NCBI RefSeq assembly: GCF_900187065.1
Contig: NZ_LT906483.1
Coordinates: 4,464,001 to 4,528,000, forward strand
DNA from: Mycolicibacterium thermoresistibile
Lineage (GTDB): Bacteria; Actinomycetota; Actinomycetes; Mycobacteriales; Mycobacteriaceae
Reading direction: 5' to 3'
Length of the DNA stretch: 64,000 nt
The notes under the pieces are model-generated. The model was not told the DNA's origin. It saw only the letters and a program-made list of their open reading frames with translations, and searched no databases. The translations under genes were made by a program, and so were the position numbers. Every line of letters begins with the position of its first letter. Position 1 is the stretch's first letter. This document shows, piece after piece, positions 33,524 to 42,158 of the stretch.

Positions 33524-35052
33524 CCGACGTCGACCCAGTCCAGGGTGCGTTGGACGGCTTTCTTCCACCCCCGGTAACCGGCCTCGCGCTGCTCGTCGGT
33601 CCACTGCGGGGTCCACCGCCTGCCCTCCTGCCAGTTGGTCCGCAGATCGTCGGCGTCCTCCCAGAACCCGACCGCCAGCCCGGCCGCATACGCCGCGCCC
33701 AGCGCGGTGGTCTCCGACACCACCGGTTTGATCACGTCGACGCCGAGCACATCGGCCTGGATCTGCATGCACAGCTCGTTGGCGGTGATGCCGCCGTCCA
33801 CCTTCAGCGACTCCATCCGCACCCCGGAGTCGGCCACCATCGCGTCGACGACGTCGCGGCTCTGGTAGCAGATCGCCTCCAGCGTCGCGCGGGCGATGTG
33901 GGCGTTGGTGTTGAACCGCGACAACCCGACGATCGCCCCGCGGGCGTCCGAGCGCCAGTACGGCGCGAACAGCCCGGAGAACGCCGGCACGAAGTACACC
34001 CCGCCGTTGTCGGGCACCTGCCGCGCCAGCGACTCGCTCTGTGCGGCGCCGCTGATGATGCCCAGCTGGTCCCGCAGCCACTGCACCGCCGCACCCGTGA
34101 CGGCGATCGAACCCTCAAGGGCGTAAACGGGTTCGGCCGGCCGGCCGTCGGCGCCGGTGAACTGGTAGCACACCGTGGTGATCAGCCCGTTCTTGGACCG
34201 GACGATGTTCTCCCCGGTGTTCAGCAGCAGGAAATTACCGGTGCCATAAGTGTTCTTGGCCTCCCCGGCAGACAGGCACACCTGTCCGACCATCGCCGCC
34301 TGCTGATCGCCGAGGATCCCGGTCAACGGCACCTGACCGGCCACCGGGCCGTCGTCCAGGGTGATGCCGTAGGACTGCGGATACGACGACGGTTTGATCT
34401 CGGGCAGCATGGCACGCGGAATCCCGAAGAAGGACAACAACTCATCGTCCCAGTCCAGCGTCTCCAGGTTCATCAGCATGGTGCGGCTGGCGTTGGTGAC
34501 GTCGGTGATGTGCCGGCCGCCGCGCACCCCGCCGGTCAGGTTCCACACCAGCCAGGTGTCGGGGGTGCCGAACAGCGCCTCCCCCTTCTCGGCGTCGGCC
34601 CGCAGCCCGTCGACGTTCTCCAGCATCCACTGCAACTTGCCGCCGGAGAAGTAGGTCGCCGGCGGCAGGCCGGCCTTCTGCCGGATCACCTCACCACGGC
34701 CGTCGCGCTCCAGCGCGCTGGCGATCCGGTCGGTGCGGGTGTCCTGCCACACGATCGCGTTGTAGTACGGGCGGCCGGTGCGCTTGTTCCACACCAGGGT
34801 GGTCTCACGCTGATTGGTCACCCCCAGCGCGGCCAGATCGGTGGCCGACAACCGCGTCTCGTTCAGCGCCGACATGATCACCGCGGAGGTGCGCTCCCAG
34901 ATCTCGATCGGGTTGTGTTCCACCCAGCCGGCCTGCGGCATGATCTGCTGGTGTTCGAGCTGGTGGCGGCCCACCTCGGTGCCGGCGTGGTCGAAGATCA
35001 TGCAGCGGGTGCTGGTGGTCCCCTGATCGATCGCGGCTACGAATTCGGCCAC
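33520..35052 (-). CDS. glpK: Glycerol kinase
   Basis: A 510-residue FGGY-family kinase that makes glycerol 3-phosphate from glycerol and ATP. The N-terminal ATPase motif DQGTTSTRCMIFD, GWVEHNP, the substrate-loop region WNLTGG, and the C-terminal signature GGITANELCMQIQAD are visible. GTG 35052 has GAGAGGAGC nearby and starts VAEFVAAIDQGTTS; upstream in-frame ATGs give a non-homologous arginine-rich extension. Orthologue of Rv3696c. Single gene ending in a shared palindromic terminator. Confidence 0.96.
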   Translation of the reverse strand: MAEFVAAIDQGTTSTRCMIFDHAGTEVGRHQLEHQQIMPQAGWVEHNPIEIWERTSAVIMSALNETRLSATDLAALGVTNQRETTLVWNKRTGRPYYNAIVWQDTRTDRIASALERDGRGEVIRQKAGLPPATYFSGGKLQWMLENVDGLRADAEKGEALFGTPDTWLVWNLTGGVRGGRHITDVTNASRTMLMNLETLDWDDELLSFFGIPRAMLPEIKPSSYPQSYGITLDDGPVAGQVPLTGILGDQQAAMVGQVCLSAGEAKNTYGTGNFLLLNTGENIVRSKNGLITTVCYQFTGADGRPAEPVYALEGSIAVTGAAVQWLRDQLGIISGAAQSESLARQVPDNGGVYFVPAFSGLFAPYWRSDARGAIVGLSRFNTNAHIARATLEAICYQSRDVVDAMVADSGVRMESLKVDGGITANELCMQIQADVLGVDVIKPVVSETTALGAAYAAGLAVGFWEDADDLRTNWQEGRRWTPQWTDEQREAGYRGWKKAVQRTLDWVDVG

Positions 35053-35104
35053 TCGGGCTCCTCTCGGACGGTGTTGACGACGCGCACCCGCCATGATGGT
35101 GCAT

Positions 35105-35872
35105 ATGTCCGCCCCGAACGTCGACATTGACCGCATGCCGCGCGGCGGGCCGGACGCGTCCTGCCTGGACCGGCTGCTACAGACCGACCGCCCCGAATAC
35201 CTCGACCGCGAGGACGTCGACGAGTCGGTCAAGCGCAGCGTGGTCGACACCCTGCAGCGGGTCGGCGAGCTGTTCGGCCATCACCAACGGTTCGCGCACC
35301 TGGTGCTCGACGAGGTCGCCGACGTGCCCGATCCACGCATTCTCGAACTCGGCGCCGGCCACGGCGAATTGTCCCGCCACCTGCTGGAGCAGCATCCCAC
35401 CGCGCACGTCACCGTCACCGACCTCGACGCCCGGACGGTGGCGCGGCTGGCCGACTCCGATCTGGGATCGCATCCGCGGGCGACGGTCCGGCAACTCGAC
35501 GCCACCGCGATCGACGCCGGCGACGGTCGGTTCAACCTGGCGGTGTTCGCGGTGTCGTTTCACCACCTGCCGCCGGCGGCCGCGGCGGCGGCGCTGGCCG
35601 AGGGCACCCGGGTGGCCGACACCCTGCTGGTGATCGATCTGCCCCGCCCGCCGTCCCCGCTGCATCTGGCGCGGTTGGCGACGATGCTGCCGTTGGCCCC
35701 GTTCGTGCCGTTCATCCACGACGGGGTGATCAGCTCGCTGCGCACCTACAGCCGGTCGGCGTTCCGGGCGTTGGCCGAACACGCCGACCCGCCGGTGCGG
35801 GTGTCGTTCAGCGGCGGTCTGTTCGGTCCGCAGATCGTGCGGGCACGGCGGGCCGGATCGGCGGCCGGGTGA
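35105..35872 (+). CDS. Class I SAM-dependent methyltransferase
   Basis: A 255-residue methyltransferase with SAM motif ILELGAGHGELSRHLLE near residue 80, TVTDLDA and the FAVSFHHLPP post-motif. No membrane segment is evident apart from a hydrophobic LATMLPLAPFVPF stretch near the C-terminus. Substrate unknown. ATG 35105 lies seven bases after CATGAT (possible leaderless start); ATG 35093 or 35096 would add three or four residues. It is divergent from glpK. Its 3' end overlaps the opposing acyltransferase gene by 65 bases. Confidence 0.82.
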   Translation: MSAPNVDIDRMPRGGPDASCLDRLLQTDRPEYLDREDVDESVKRSVVDTLQRVGELFGHHQRFAHLVLDEVADVPDPRILELGAGHGELSRHLLEQHPTAHVTVTDLDARTVARLADSDLGSHPRATVRQLDATAIDAGDGRFNLAVFAVSFHHLPPAAAAAALAEGTRVADTLLVIDLPRPPSPLHLARLATMLPLAPFVPFIHDGVISSLRTYSRSAFRALAEHADPPVRVSFSGGLFGPQIVRARRAGSAAG

Positions 35873-36995
35873 ACCGGTGCAGCAGCCAGGCCACCGGGAT
35901 GGTCAGCGCCAGCGTGGTCGCGAACAGTCCCAGCACCGACCCGGTGTAGACCGGCCAGCGCAGCACCGACACCATCGCGATCTCCATCACGATGACATGC
36001 ACCAGGAAGATCTCGTAGGAGATCTCGCCGAGCCACACCATCGGCCGGCTGCCCAGCATCCGCGTGTACCACCCCCGGTTCCCCAGCGCCGGCGGCGCCA
36101 CCACCAGCGTGGCGATCACCGCGTAGAACATCACCTTGGCCAGGTCCTGGCCGAGATTCAGCACCGGGGCGCCGGTGTCCCCGGCGATCGGGGTGGCGAC
36201 GATCAGGTAGGCCGCCACCGCGACCGGGACGGTGGCGGCCGCATAGGCGCGCACCCCCTGCGCCTGCAGCACCGCCAGCACCATGCCGCCGACGAACCAG
36301 ATCAGGTAGTGCGGCAACCAGAATCCCGCCCCCAGCGGTAACCAGTCGGTGCGATGCAACACCACCACCCACAGTGGGCTGACCACCGCGAGCACACCCA
36401 ACCCGGTCAGCAGCGGCACCGGCCGCCACCGTCGCCGCGCCAGCACCACCAGCAGCAGCCAGGCCAGCACCGGCAGCGCCGCGTAGAACGCCACCTCCAC
36501 CGCCAGGCTCCACATCTGGGTGAGCCCCTGATGCGCGTAGGCCGTCAGATAGTCGTCGCTGTAGATCTGGGTCAACGTCAGGTTGCGCAGCAACCCCACC
36601 CAGGTGTGGCCCGGATTCGGTTCGAGTTCGCGGACCGCGTAGATGCCGTAGGCGGCCAGCACCGTCACCACGTAGGCCGGCATGATGCGGCGCACCCGGT
36701 TACGGGCGTACCGGCGCACCGACGGCGCCGCGGTGCCGTCGGCGGCGGCGCGCACCCAGGGCCGGAACAACAGAAACCCCGACAGCACGAAGAACACCGC
36801 CACGCCGATGTCCATCCGAGCGAAGATCAGCCCGACGTAGCCGTGGTTGTAGGTGCCGGTGCCGTAGGCGGCGTGGGTGCCCATCACCGACAGCGCGGCG
36901 ACGGCCCGCACCCCGGTCAGCGCGGCCACCCGGTCGACGGTCGAAACCTGTTCCAGCCCGCCCTGGTCCAGGTCTGTCTCCGGTGATGGCCTCAC
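35808..36995 (-). CDS. Acyltransferase-3 family membrane protein
   Basis: A 395-residue integral membrane acyltransferase with about ten hydrophobic helices. The N-terminal motif RAVAALSVMGTHA contains the catalytic His of the family, and GVAVFFVLSGFLLFRPW is the second hallmark. Such enzymes O-acylate sugars, glycolipids or peptidoglycan. GTG 36995 is the likely start. The last 65 bases overlap the convergent methyltransferase gene. The acceptor is unknown. Confidence 0.9.
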   Translation of the reverse strand: MRPSPETDLDQGGLEQVSTVDRVAALTGVRAVAALSVMGTHAAYGTGTYNHGYVGLIFARMDIGVAVFFVLSGFLLFRPWVRAAADGTAAPSVRRYARNRVRRIMPAYVVTVLAAYGIYAVRELEPNPGHTWVGLLRNLTLTQIYSDDYLTAYAHQGLTQMWSLAVEVAFYAALPVLAWLLLVVLARRRWRPVPLLTGLGVLAVVSPLWVVVLHRTDWLPLGAGFWLPHYLIWFVGGMVLAVLQAQGVRAYAAATVPVAVAAYLIVATPIAGDTGAPVLNLGQDLAKVMFYAVIATLVVAPPALGNRGWYTRMLGSRPMVWLGEISYEIFLVHVIVMEIAMVSVLRWPVYTGSVLGLFATTLALTIPVAWLLHRFTRPPIRPAVPARSADRTDRR

Positions 36996-37149
36996 CCGGC
37001 CAGTATGCGCAGTGACCGAACGTCGAACGTGCGGCTGCTGCGGTCGGCGGGCCGATTTTCCGCACGGAATGCACGTTCGCGCGGCATCGGGCAGCGCGCC
37101 TGCCGCCGGTTACTTGCGCGGACGTCACCGACCCTGTTCCATCGGCGGT
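36996..37149. promoter_or_regulatory. Divergent promoter region
   Basis: 154 bases separate the acyltransferase start from the start of the ligase-like gene. Both genes must be transcribed from here. No strong -10 or dyad stood out by eye. Confidence 0.35.
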
Positions 37150-38628
37150 GTGGGCGAAGAGGTGAAGGGCGGCGACTTCAGCCGCGCACAACGCCGCGAG
37201 TACCGGCGCAAAGTGCAACTGTGCCTCGACGTGTTCGAAACCATACTCGCGCAGTCCACCTTCGAGACCGACCGCCCGCTGATCGGCATGGAGATCGAGT
37301 GCAACCTCGTCGACGACGACTACCAGCCGGCGATGACCAACCGCGAGGTGCTGGCCTCGATCGCAGATCCGGCGTATCAGACCGAATTGGGCGCCTACAA
37401 CATCGAATTCAACGTGCCGCCGCGGCCGTTGCCGGGGCAGGCCGCCCTGGAACTGGAGAACGACGTGCGGGCCAGCCTCAACGTGGCCGAGTCCCGGGCC
37501 AATCAGAGCGGCACCCACATCGTGATGATCGGCATCCTGCCGACCCTGATGCCCGAACACCTCACCTCCGGATGGATGAGCGAATCCACCCGGTATCAGG
37601 CGCTCAACGACTCCATCTTCACCGCCCGCGGTGAGGACATCGTGATCGACATCGAGGGTCCGGAACGGCTGACCCTGCAGTCGGCGACGATCGCCCCGGA
37701 GTCCGCGTGCACCAGCATGCAGCTGCATCTGCAGGTGTCGCCCGCCGACTTCGCCCCGAACTGGAACGCCGCGCAGCTGCTGGCCGCCCCGCAACTGGCG
37801 CTGGGCGCCAACTCGCCGTACTTCTTCGGCCACCAGTTGTGGGAGGAGACCCGCATCGAGCTGTTCACCCAGGCCACCGACACCCGGCCCGATGAGCTCA
37901 AGGCGCAGGGGGTGCGCCCCCGGGTCTGGTTCGGTGAACGGTGGATCACCTCGATCTTCGATCTGTTCGAGGAGAACGTCCGGTACTTCCCGTCGCTGCT
38001 GCCCGAACTCTCCGACGAGGACCCGGCAGCCGAACTGGCCGCCGGCCGCACCCCGCAGCTGCACGAGCTGCGGCTGCACAACGGCACCATCTACCGCTGG
38101 AATCGCCCCGTCTACGACGTGGTGAACGGCCGACCGCACCTGCGGGTGGAGAACCGGGTGCTGCCGGCCGGCCCGACGGTGCTGGACATGTTGGCCAACT
38201 CGGCGTTCTACTACGGCTGTCTGCACATGCTGTCGCGGGAGGACCGGCCGCTGTGGACCCGGATGAGCTTCGGCGCCGCGCACCACAACTTCGTCGAAGC
38301 CGCCCGGCACGGGATGCACGCGCGGCTGTACTGGCCGGGCAGCGGCGATGTCACCCCGGATGAGTTGGTGTTGCGGGAACTGCTGCCGCTGGCCCACGAG
38401 GGTCTGCGGCAGCGCGGCGTGGCCGCCGCGGTGCGGGAACGCTATCTCGGTGTCATCGAGGGCCGCGCCAAGACCGGACGCAACGGCGCCCGCTGGCAGG
38501 TCGCCACGGTGGAGGCGCTGCAACGGCGGGGGCTGTCGCGGCCCGATGCGCTGGCCGAGATGCTGCGCCGGTATTGCCAGGAAATGCACAGCAATGAGCC
38601 CGTGCACACCTGGGCGGTCCCCGCTTAG
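37150..38628 (+). CDS. Glutamate-cysteine ligase-family protein
   Basis: A 492-residue protein, orthologue of Rv3698. It has the GME-I-ECN core (LIGMEIECNLVDDDY), the ELGAYNIEFNVPP block, and the ACTSMQLHLQV strand typical of GCS2/carboxylate-amine ligases. The ATP-grasp-like metal-binding Glu residues appear intact. It might form a gamma-glutamyl or other amide bond; the substrate is unknown. GTG 37150 lies where the tuberculosis protein begins (EEVKG). It is followed ten bases later by a methyltransferase gene, and then the convergent ergothioneine operon. Confidence 0.85.
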   Translation: MGEEVKGGDFSRAQRREYRRKVQLCLDVFETILAQSTFETDRPLIGMEIECNLVDDDYQPAMTNREVLASIADPAYQTELGAYNIEFNVPPRPLPGQAALELENDVRASLNVAESRANQSGTHIVMIGILPTLMPEHLTSGWMSESTRYQALNDSIFTARGEDIVIDIEGPERLTLQSATIAPESACTSMQLHLQVSPADFAPNWNAAQLLAAPQLALGANSPYFFGHQLWEETRIELFTQATDTRPDELKAQGVRPRVWFGERWITSIFDLFEENVRYFPSLLPELSDEDPAAELAAGRTPQLHELRLHNGTIYRWNRPVYDVVNGRPHLRVENRVLPAGPTVLDMLANSAFYYGCLHMLSREDRPLWTRMSFGAAHHNFVEAARHGMHARLYWPGSGDVTPDELVLRELLPLAHEGLRQRGVAAAVRERYLGVIEGRAKTGRNGARWQVATVEALQRRGLSRPDALAEMLRRYCQEMHSNEPVHTWAVPA

Positions 38629-38637
38629 GGTGAAACC

Positions 38638-39339
38638 ATGGCCACAGAGGATCCAGGCACAGGGGACCCGACGGACACGATCGACTGGGACAGCGTCTAC
38701 CGGCAGGAGGCACCGGGTTTCGACGGCCCGCCCCCGTGGAACATCGGTGAGCCGCAGCCGGAACTGGCCGCGCTGCACCGGGCCGGCGCGTTCCGCAGCG
38801 ATGTGCTGGACGCGGGCTGCGGCCACGCCGAGATCTCCATGGCTCTGGCCGCCGACGGCTACACCGTGGTGGGTATCGATCTGAGTCCGACCGCGATCGC
38901 CGCGGCCAACCGGACCGCCCAGGAGCGCGGGCTGGCCACCGCCAGTTTCGTGCAGGGCGACATCACGGACTTCGGCGGCTACGACGGCCGGTTCAACACC
39001 ATCATCGACAGCACCCTGTTCCACTCCATCCCGGTGCAGGCCCGGGACGGCTATCTGCGCAGTATCCATCGGGCCGCCGCGCCCGGTGCCCGCTACTTCG
39101 CGCTGGTGTTCGCCAAGGGCGCGTTCCCGGAGGAGATGGAGCAGGGGCCGGGCCCGAACCCGGTCGACGAGGACGAGCTGCGCGAGGCGGTGTCGAAGTA
39201 CTGGGAGATCGACGAGATCCGCCCGGCGTTCATCCACGCCAACATGCCGCCCGACGTGCCCGGGGTCGAGTCGTTCGACACCGATGAGAAGGGCCGCACC
39301 AAGTTGCCGGCGTTCCTGCTCAGCGCACACAAGGCCTGA
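38638..39339 (+). CDS. Class I SAM-dependent methyltransferase (Rv3699-like)
   Basis: A 233-residue methyltransferase, orthologue of Rv3699. The SAM motif VLDAGCGHAEISMALA lies near residues 60-75, with VVGIDLSPTAI, and IIDSTLFHSIPV in place of the usual acidic loop. It resembles thiopurine/thiol methyltransferase-type proteins in length and layout. It probably shares a transcript with the ligase-like gene. Substrate unknown. ATG 38638. Confidence 0.87.
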   Translation: MATEDPGTGDPTDTIDWDSVYRQEAPGFDGPPPWNIGEPQPELAALHRAGAFRSDVLDAGCGHAEISMALAADGYTVVGIDLSPTAIAAANRTAQERGLATASFVQGDITDFGGYDGRFNTIIDSTLFHSIPVQARDGYLRSIHRAAAPGARYFALVFAKGAFPEEMEQGPGPNPVDEDELREAVSKYWEIDEIRPAFIHANMPPDVPGVESFDTDEKGRTKLPAFLLSAHKA

Positions 39340-39361
39340 CCGGCCCCCTCGGCGGACACCC

Positions 39362-40501
39362 TCAGCGAAGCGCCGCCGTCACGTCGGCCAGCGCGGCCGC
39401 GAACTGCTCGAGCTCGGCGGTGGTCGTGTCGATGTGCGGGGACAACCGCAGCACCGGGGTGCGCAGTTCGAACGGGGCCCGGGCCGGTTCGGCCGCGGTG
39501 GTCACGATGCCGCGCTCGATCAACGTCCGGCGGACCGCCGCCGGGTCGGCCCCTGCGGTGGGTTCCAGGGTGGTGATGGCGGTCGGCTCGTCGGGCGGTT
39601 CCACCACCCGCCAGCCGGGCACCTGCGCCAGCACGGCGTGGGTCTGCCGGCCCACCTCGGCCAGCCGAGCCCGCACCGCCGCCGGCCCGGCGGCCAGATG
39701 CTCCCCCACGGCCACCGAGAACCCCACTCGCGCGGCGATGTTGGCCTCACCGTGGGCCAACCGGTCGAGCACGCGCAACGTCCGCGCCACCGGCCAGTCC
39801 GGAGGTGGCAGCCGGGGGCACAGCCGTTCGGCGAGCTCGGGCCGGATCGCCAGTACGCCGACCCCGCGCGGCCCGGCCAGCCATTTCCGGGACGACGAGT
39901 ACACCGCGTCGGCGCCGACGGCGCAGTCGAGATGCCCGAGGGCCTGCGCGGCGTCGATCACCAGCGGCACCCGGTAGGCCCGGCACAGTTCGGCGATGCG
40001 GGCCGCCGGCTGGGCGATGCCGCGGTGGCTGGCCAGCGCCGTCAGGTGCACCAGCGCCGGCGGGTCGGTCCGCAGCAGGTGCTCGGCGCGGTCCGGCCGC
40101 ACCCTGCCGATCTCATCCACCGGCAGGGCGCGCACCTCGAAACCGTTGGCCGCCATGATCGCCAGGTTGGGACCGAATTCCCCGGGCAGGCAGGCCAGGC
40201 TGCGCGGCTGCGGCCAGCTGCTCAACAACAGGTCCAGCGCATGGTTGGAGCCGGTGGTGAACACCACGTCGGCGGCGTCCATGCCGACCAGGTGGGCGAC
40301 GGCGGCCCGGCCGGCGTGCAGCACCGGGGCGGCGGCCTCGGCGGCGACGTAACCGCCCGCCGCCGCCTCGTGCCGGGCGTGGTCGGCGACGGCGTCCAGG
40401 GTGGCGTTGCTCGGCCGCGAGCAGGCCGCACTGTCGAGGTGCAGCCCGAGGGGCGCGACCCGCGCCGACCGCCACCGCGCGGCCAGATCGGCACCGCTCA
40501 C
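39362..40501 (-). CDS. egtE: Ergothioneine biosynthesis PLP-dependent C-S lyase EgtE
   Basis: A 379-residue aminotransferase class V-fold enzyme that cleaves hercynylcysteine sulfoxide to release ergothioneine. The PLP lysine is in SSSRKWLAGPRG, and the cofactor Asp is in VPLVIDAAQALGH. It is last of the egtABCDE operon; GTG 40501 overlaps the egtD stop by four bases. Confidence 0.94.
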   Translation of the reverse strand: MSGADLAARWRSARVAPLGLHLDSAACSRPSNATLDAVADHARHEAAAGGYVAAEAAAPVLHAGRAAVAHLVGMDAADVVFTTGSNHALDLLLSSWPQPRSLACLPGEFGPNLAIMAANGFEVRALPVDEIGRVRPDRAEHLLRTDPPALVHLTALASHRGIAQPAARIAELCRAYRVPLVIDAAQALGHLDCAVGADAVYSSSRKWLAGPRGVGVLAIRPELAERLCPRLPPPDWPVARTLRVLDRLAHGEANIAARVGFSVAVGEHLAAGPAAVRARLAEVGRQTHAVLAQVPGWRVVEPPDEPTAITTLEPTAGADPAAVRRTLIERGIVTTAAEPARAPFELRTPVLRLSPHIDTTTAELEQFAAALADVTAALR

Positions 40502-41463
40502 CGGACCGCCAACGACAGTCCGAAGTCACCGTCCGGGTCGGTCCACCAGTGACTGCGCCGCAGCCCGGCGGCGGCCAGCTCCTCGCCCACCCGGTCGGGA
40601 TGGAACTTGCACGACACCTCGGTCAGCATCTCCTCGCCGGCGCCGAACTCGACGGTCAGCCCCAACGCCCGCACCCGGACCCGCTGCGCGGTGGCCGCGC
40701 GCAGCCACATCTCGATGCGGCTCTGCCCGGCGTTCCAACGGGCGACGTGTTCGAATGCGGTGAGGTCGAAGTCGGCGTCGAGTTCCCGGTTGATCACCGC
40801 CAGCACATTGCGGTTGAATTCCGCGGTCACGCCGGCGCTGTCGTCGTAGGCGCGCACCAACCGGTCGGCGTCCTTGATCAGATCGGTGCCGAGCAGCAGA
40901 CTGTCCCCCGGCTTCAGGGTCGCGGCGAGATCCGCCAGGAACTGGGCCCGCGGCGCCGCGGTGAGATTGCCGATGGTGGATCCCAGGAACACCACCAGCC
41001 GCCGGCCACCGCGCGGGATCTTGTCCAGGTGATGTTCGAAATCCCCGCACACCGCGTCGATGTCGACGCCGGGATACTCGGCGGCGATCGCGGCGCCGGA
41101 GCTGCGGAGCACCCCGGCGTCGACGTCGAACGGGACGAACCGCCGCAACACTCCCCGGGTGTGCAGCGCATCGAGCAGCAGCCGGGTCTTCTCCGAGGTG
41201 CCGCTGCCGAGTTCGACGAGGGTGTCGGCGCCGGACACCGCGGCGATGGCGCCGGCCTGCGCCCGCAGGATCTGCGCCTCCGCACGGGTCGGATAGTACT
41301 CCGGCAGCCGGGTGATCCGGTCGAACAGCGCGCTGCCCACCGAGTCGTAGAACCATTTGGGCGGCAACGACTTCGGGGTGGCGGTCAGACCGGTCAGGAC
41401 GTCGCTGCGCAGCGCTTCGGCGACGGAGTCCTCGGCCAGGTAGTTCGCCAGGGTGACGGTCAC
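40498..41463 (-). CDS. egtD: Histidine N-alpha-methyltransferase EgtD
   Basis: A 321-residue SAM enzyme that trimethylates histidine to hercynine, the first dedicated step of ergothioneine synthesis. The DUF2260 hallmarks are seen: PPKWFYDSVGSALFDRIT with the substrate-binding Tyr, LVELGSGTSEKTRLLLDAL for SAM, and VFLGSTIGNL. The C-terminal EVSCKFH segment belongs to the substrate lid. It overlaps egtC and egtE by four bases each. Confidence 0.96.
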   Translation of the reverse strand: MTVTLANYLAEDSVAEALRSDVLTGLTATPKSLPPKWFYDSVGSALFDRITRLPEYYPTRAEAQILRAQAGAIAAVSGADTLVELGSGTSEKTRLLLDALHTRGVLRRFVPFDVDAGVLRSSGAAIAAEYPGVDIDAVCGDFEHHLDKIPRGGRRLVVFLGSTIGNLTAAPRAQFLADLAATLKPGDSLLLGTDLIKDADRLVRAYDDSAGVTAEFNRNVLAVINRELDADFDLTAFEHVARWNAGQSRIEMWLRAATAQRVRVRALGLTVEFGAGEEMLTEVSCKFHPDRVGEELAAAGLRRSHWWTDPDGDFGLSLAVR

Positions 41464-42158
41464 GCGGTTCCTTCCAGGGCCATCATCTCGACGCCGGCCC
41501 CGGTGACCTCCACCAGATGCCGGTCCGGCACATCACGCCAGCGCGGGTCGTCATCGTACGGTTCGCTGGCCAGCACCACCCCGTCGTCGCCGGCCAGGAC
41601 CGACAGTGTGTCCCCCCACGTGGTGGCGAGCAGCCGGGTCCCGTTGCCGGCCAGGATGTTCAGCCTGGCGTCCGGGTCGGCCGCGGCGACGTCGCGGAGG
41701 GTCTCGCCGAGTCGGTCCAGCCCTCGCTCGAAGATCGTGGCCGCCAACAACGCGCTGTCCACGGTGGATTCGGCCCGCGCGGCGGCCGTGTCCAGCACCG
41801 CGCGGTCCACCCGGCCGTTGTGCGACAACAGCCAGTGCCCGTCGGTGAACGGCGCCGACGCCGACGGCTCGATCGGCATCCCGACGGTCGCCGACCGCAC
41901 CGCGGCCACCACACAACCGCTGCGAAGCACCGGGGCGATCGACGCGAACGAGGCGTCCCCCCACAGCGGGGTGGCGCTGCGCCACCGCCGGGCCACCCCG
42001 TCGTCGTCGAAGAACCCGACCCCCCACCCGTCGGCGTTGAGCAGCCCGTACTTCTGGCGGCGCGGCGCATACGACTGCACCAGCAGCCCGTACGGCGGTT
42101 CCAGCATCAGCTCCGCGATCGACCGCGGGCGTCCCAGCCAGCCCAGGTGCCGACACAT
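41460..42158 (-). CDS. egtC: Ergothioneine gamma-glutamyl hydrolase EgtC
   Basis: A 232-residue class II glutamine-amidotransferase-type Ntn hydrolase that removes glutamate from the gamma-glutamyl sulfoxide intermediate. Cys2 directly after Met (MCRHLGWLG) is the nucleophile, which fixes the start at ATG 42158. The longer open frame upstream is inside egtB. WLLSHNGRVD is the oxyanion/substrate motif. ATG overlaps the egtB stop by one base (TGATG). Confidence 0.95.
   Translation of the reverse strand: MCRHLGWLGRPRSIAELMLEPPYGLLVQSYAPRRQKYGLLNADGWGVGFFDDDGVARRWRSATPLWGDASFASIAPVLRSGCVVAAVRSATVGMPIEPSASAPFTDGHWLLSHNGRVDRAVLDTAAARAESTVDSALLAATIFERGLDRLGETLRDVAAADPDARLNILAGNGTRLLATTWGDTLSVLAGDDGVVLASEPYDDDPRWRDVPDRHLVEVTGAGVEMMALEGTA

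Noticed and set aside
36700..39330. An 876-codon minus-strand frame across the ligase-like and methyltransferase genes.
   Set aside because: It spans two well-supported plus-strand genes and has the typical Arg/Gly/His-rich shadow composition.
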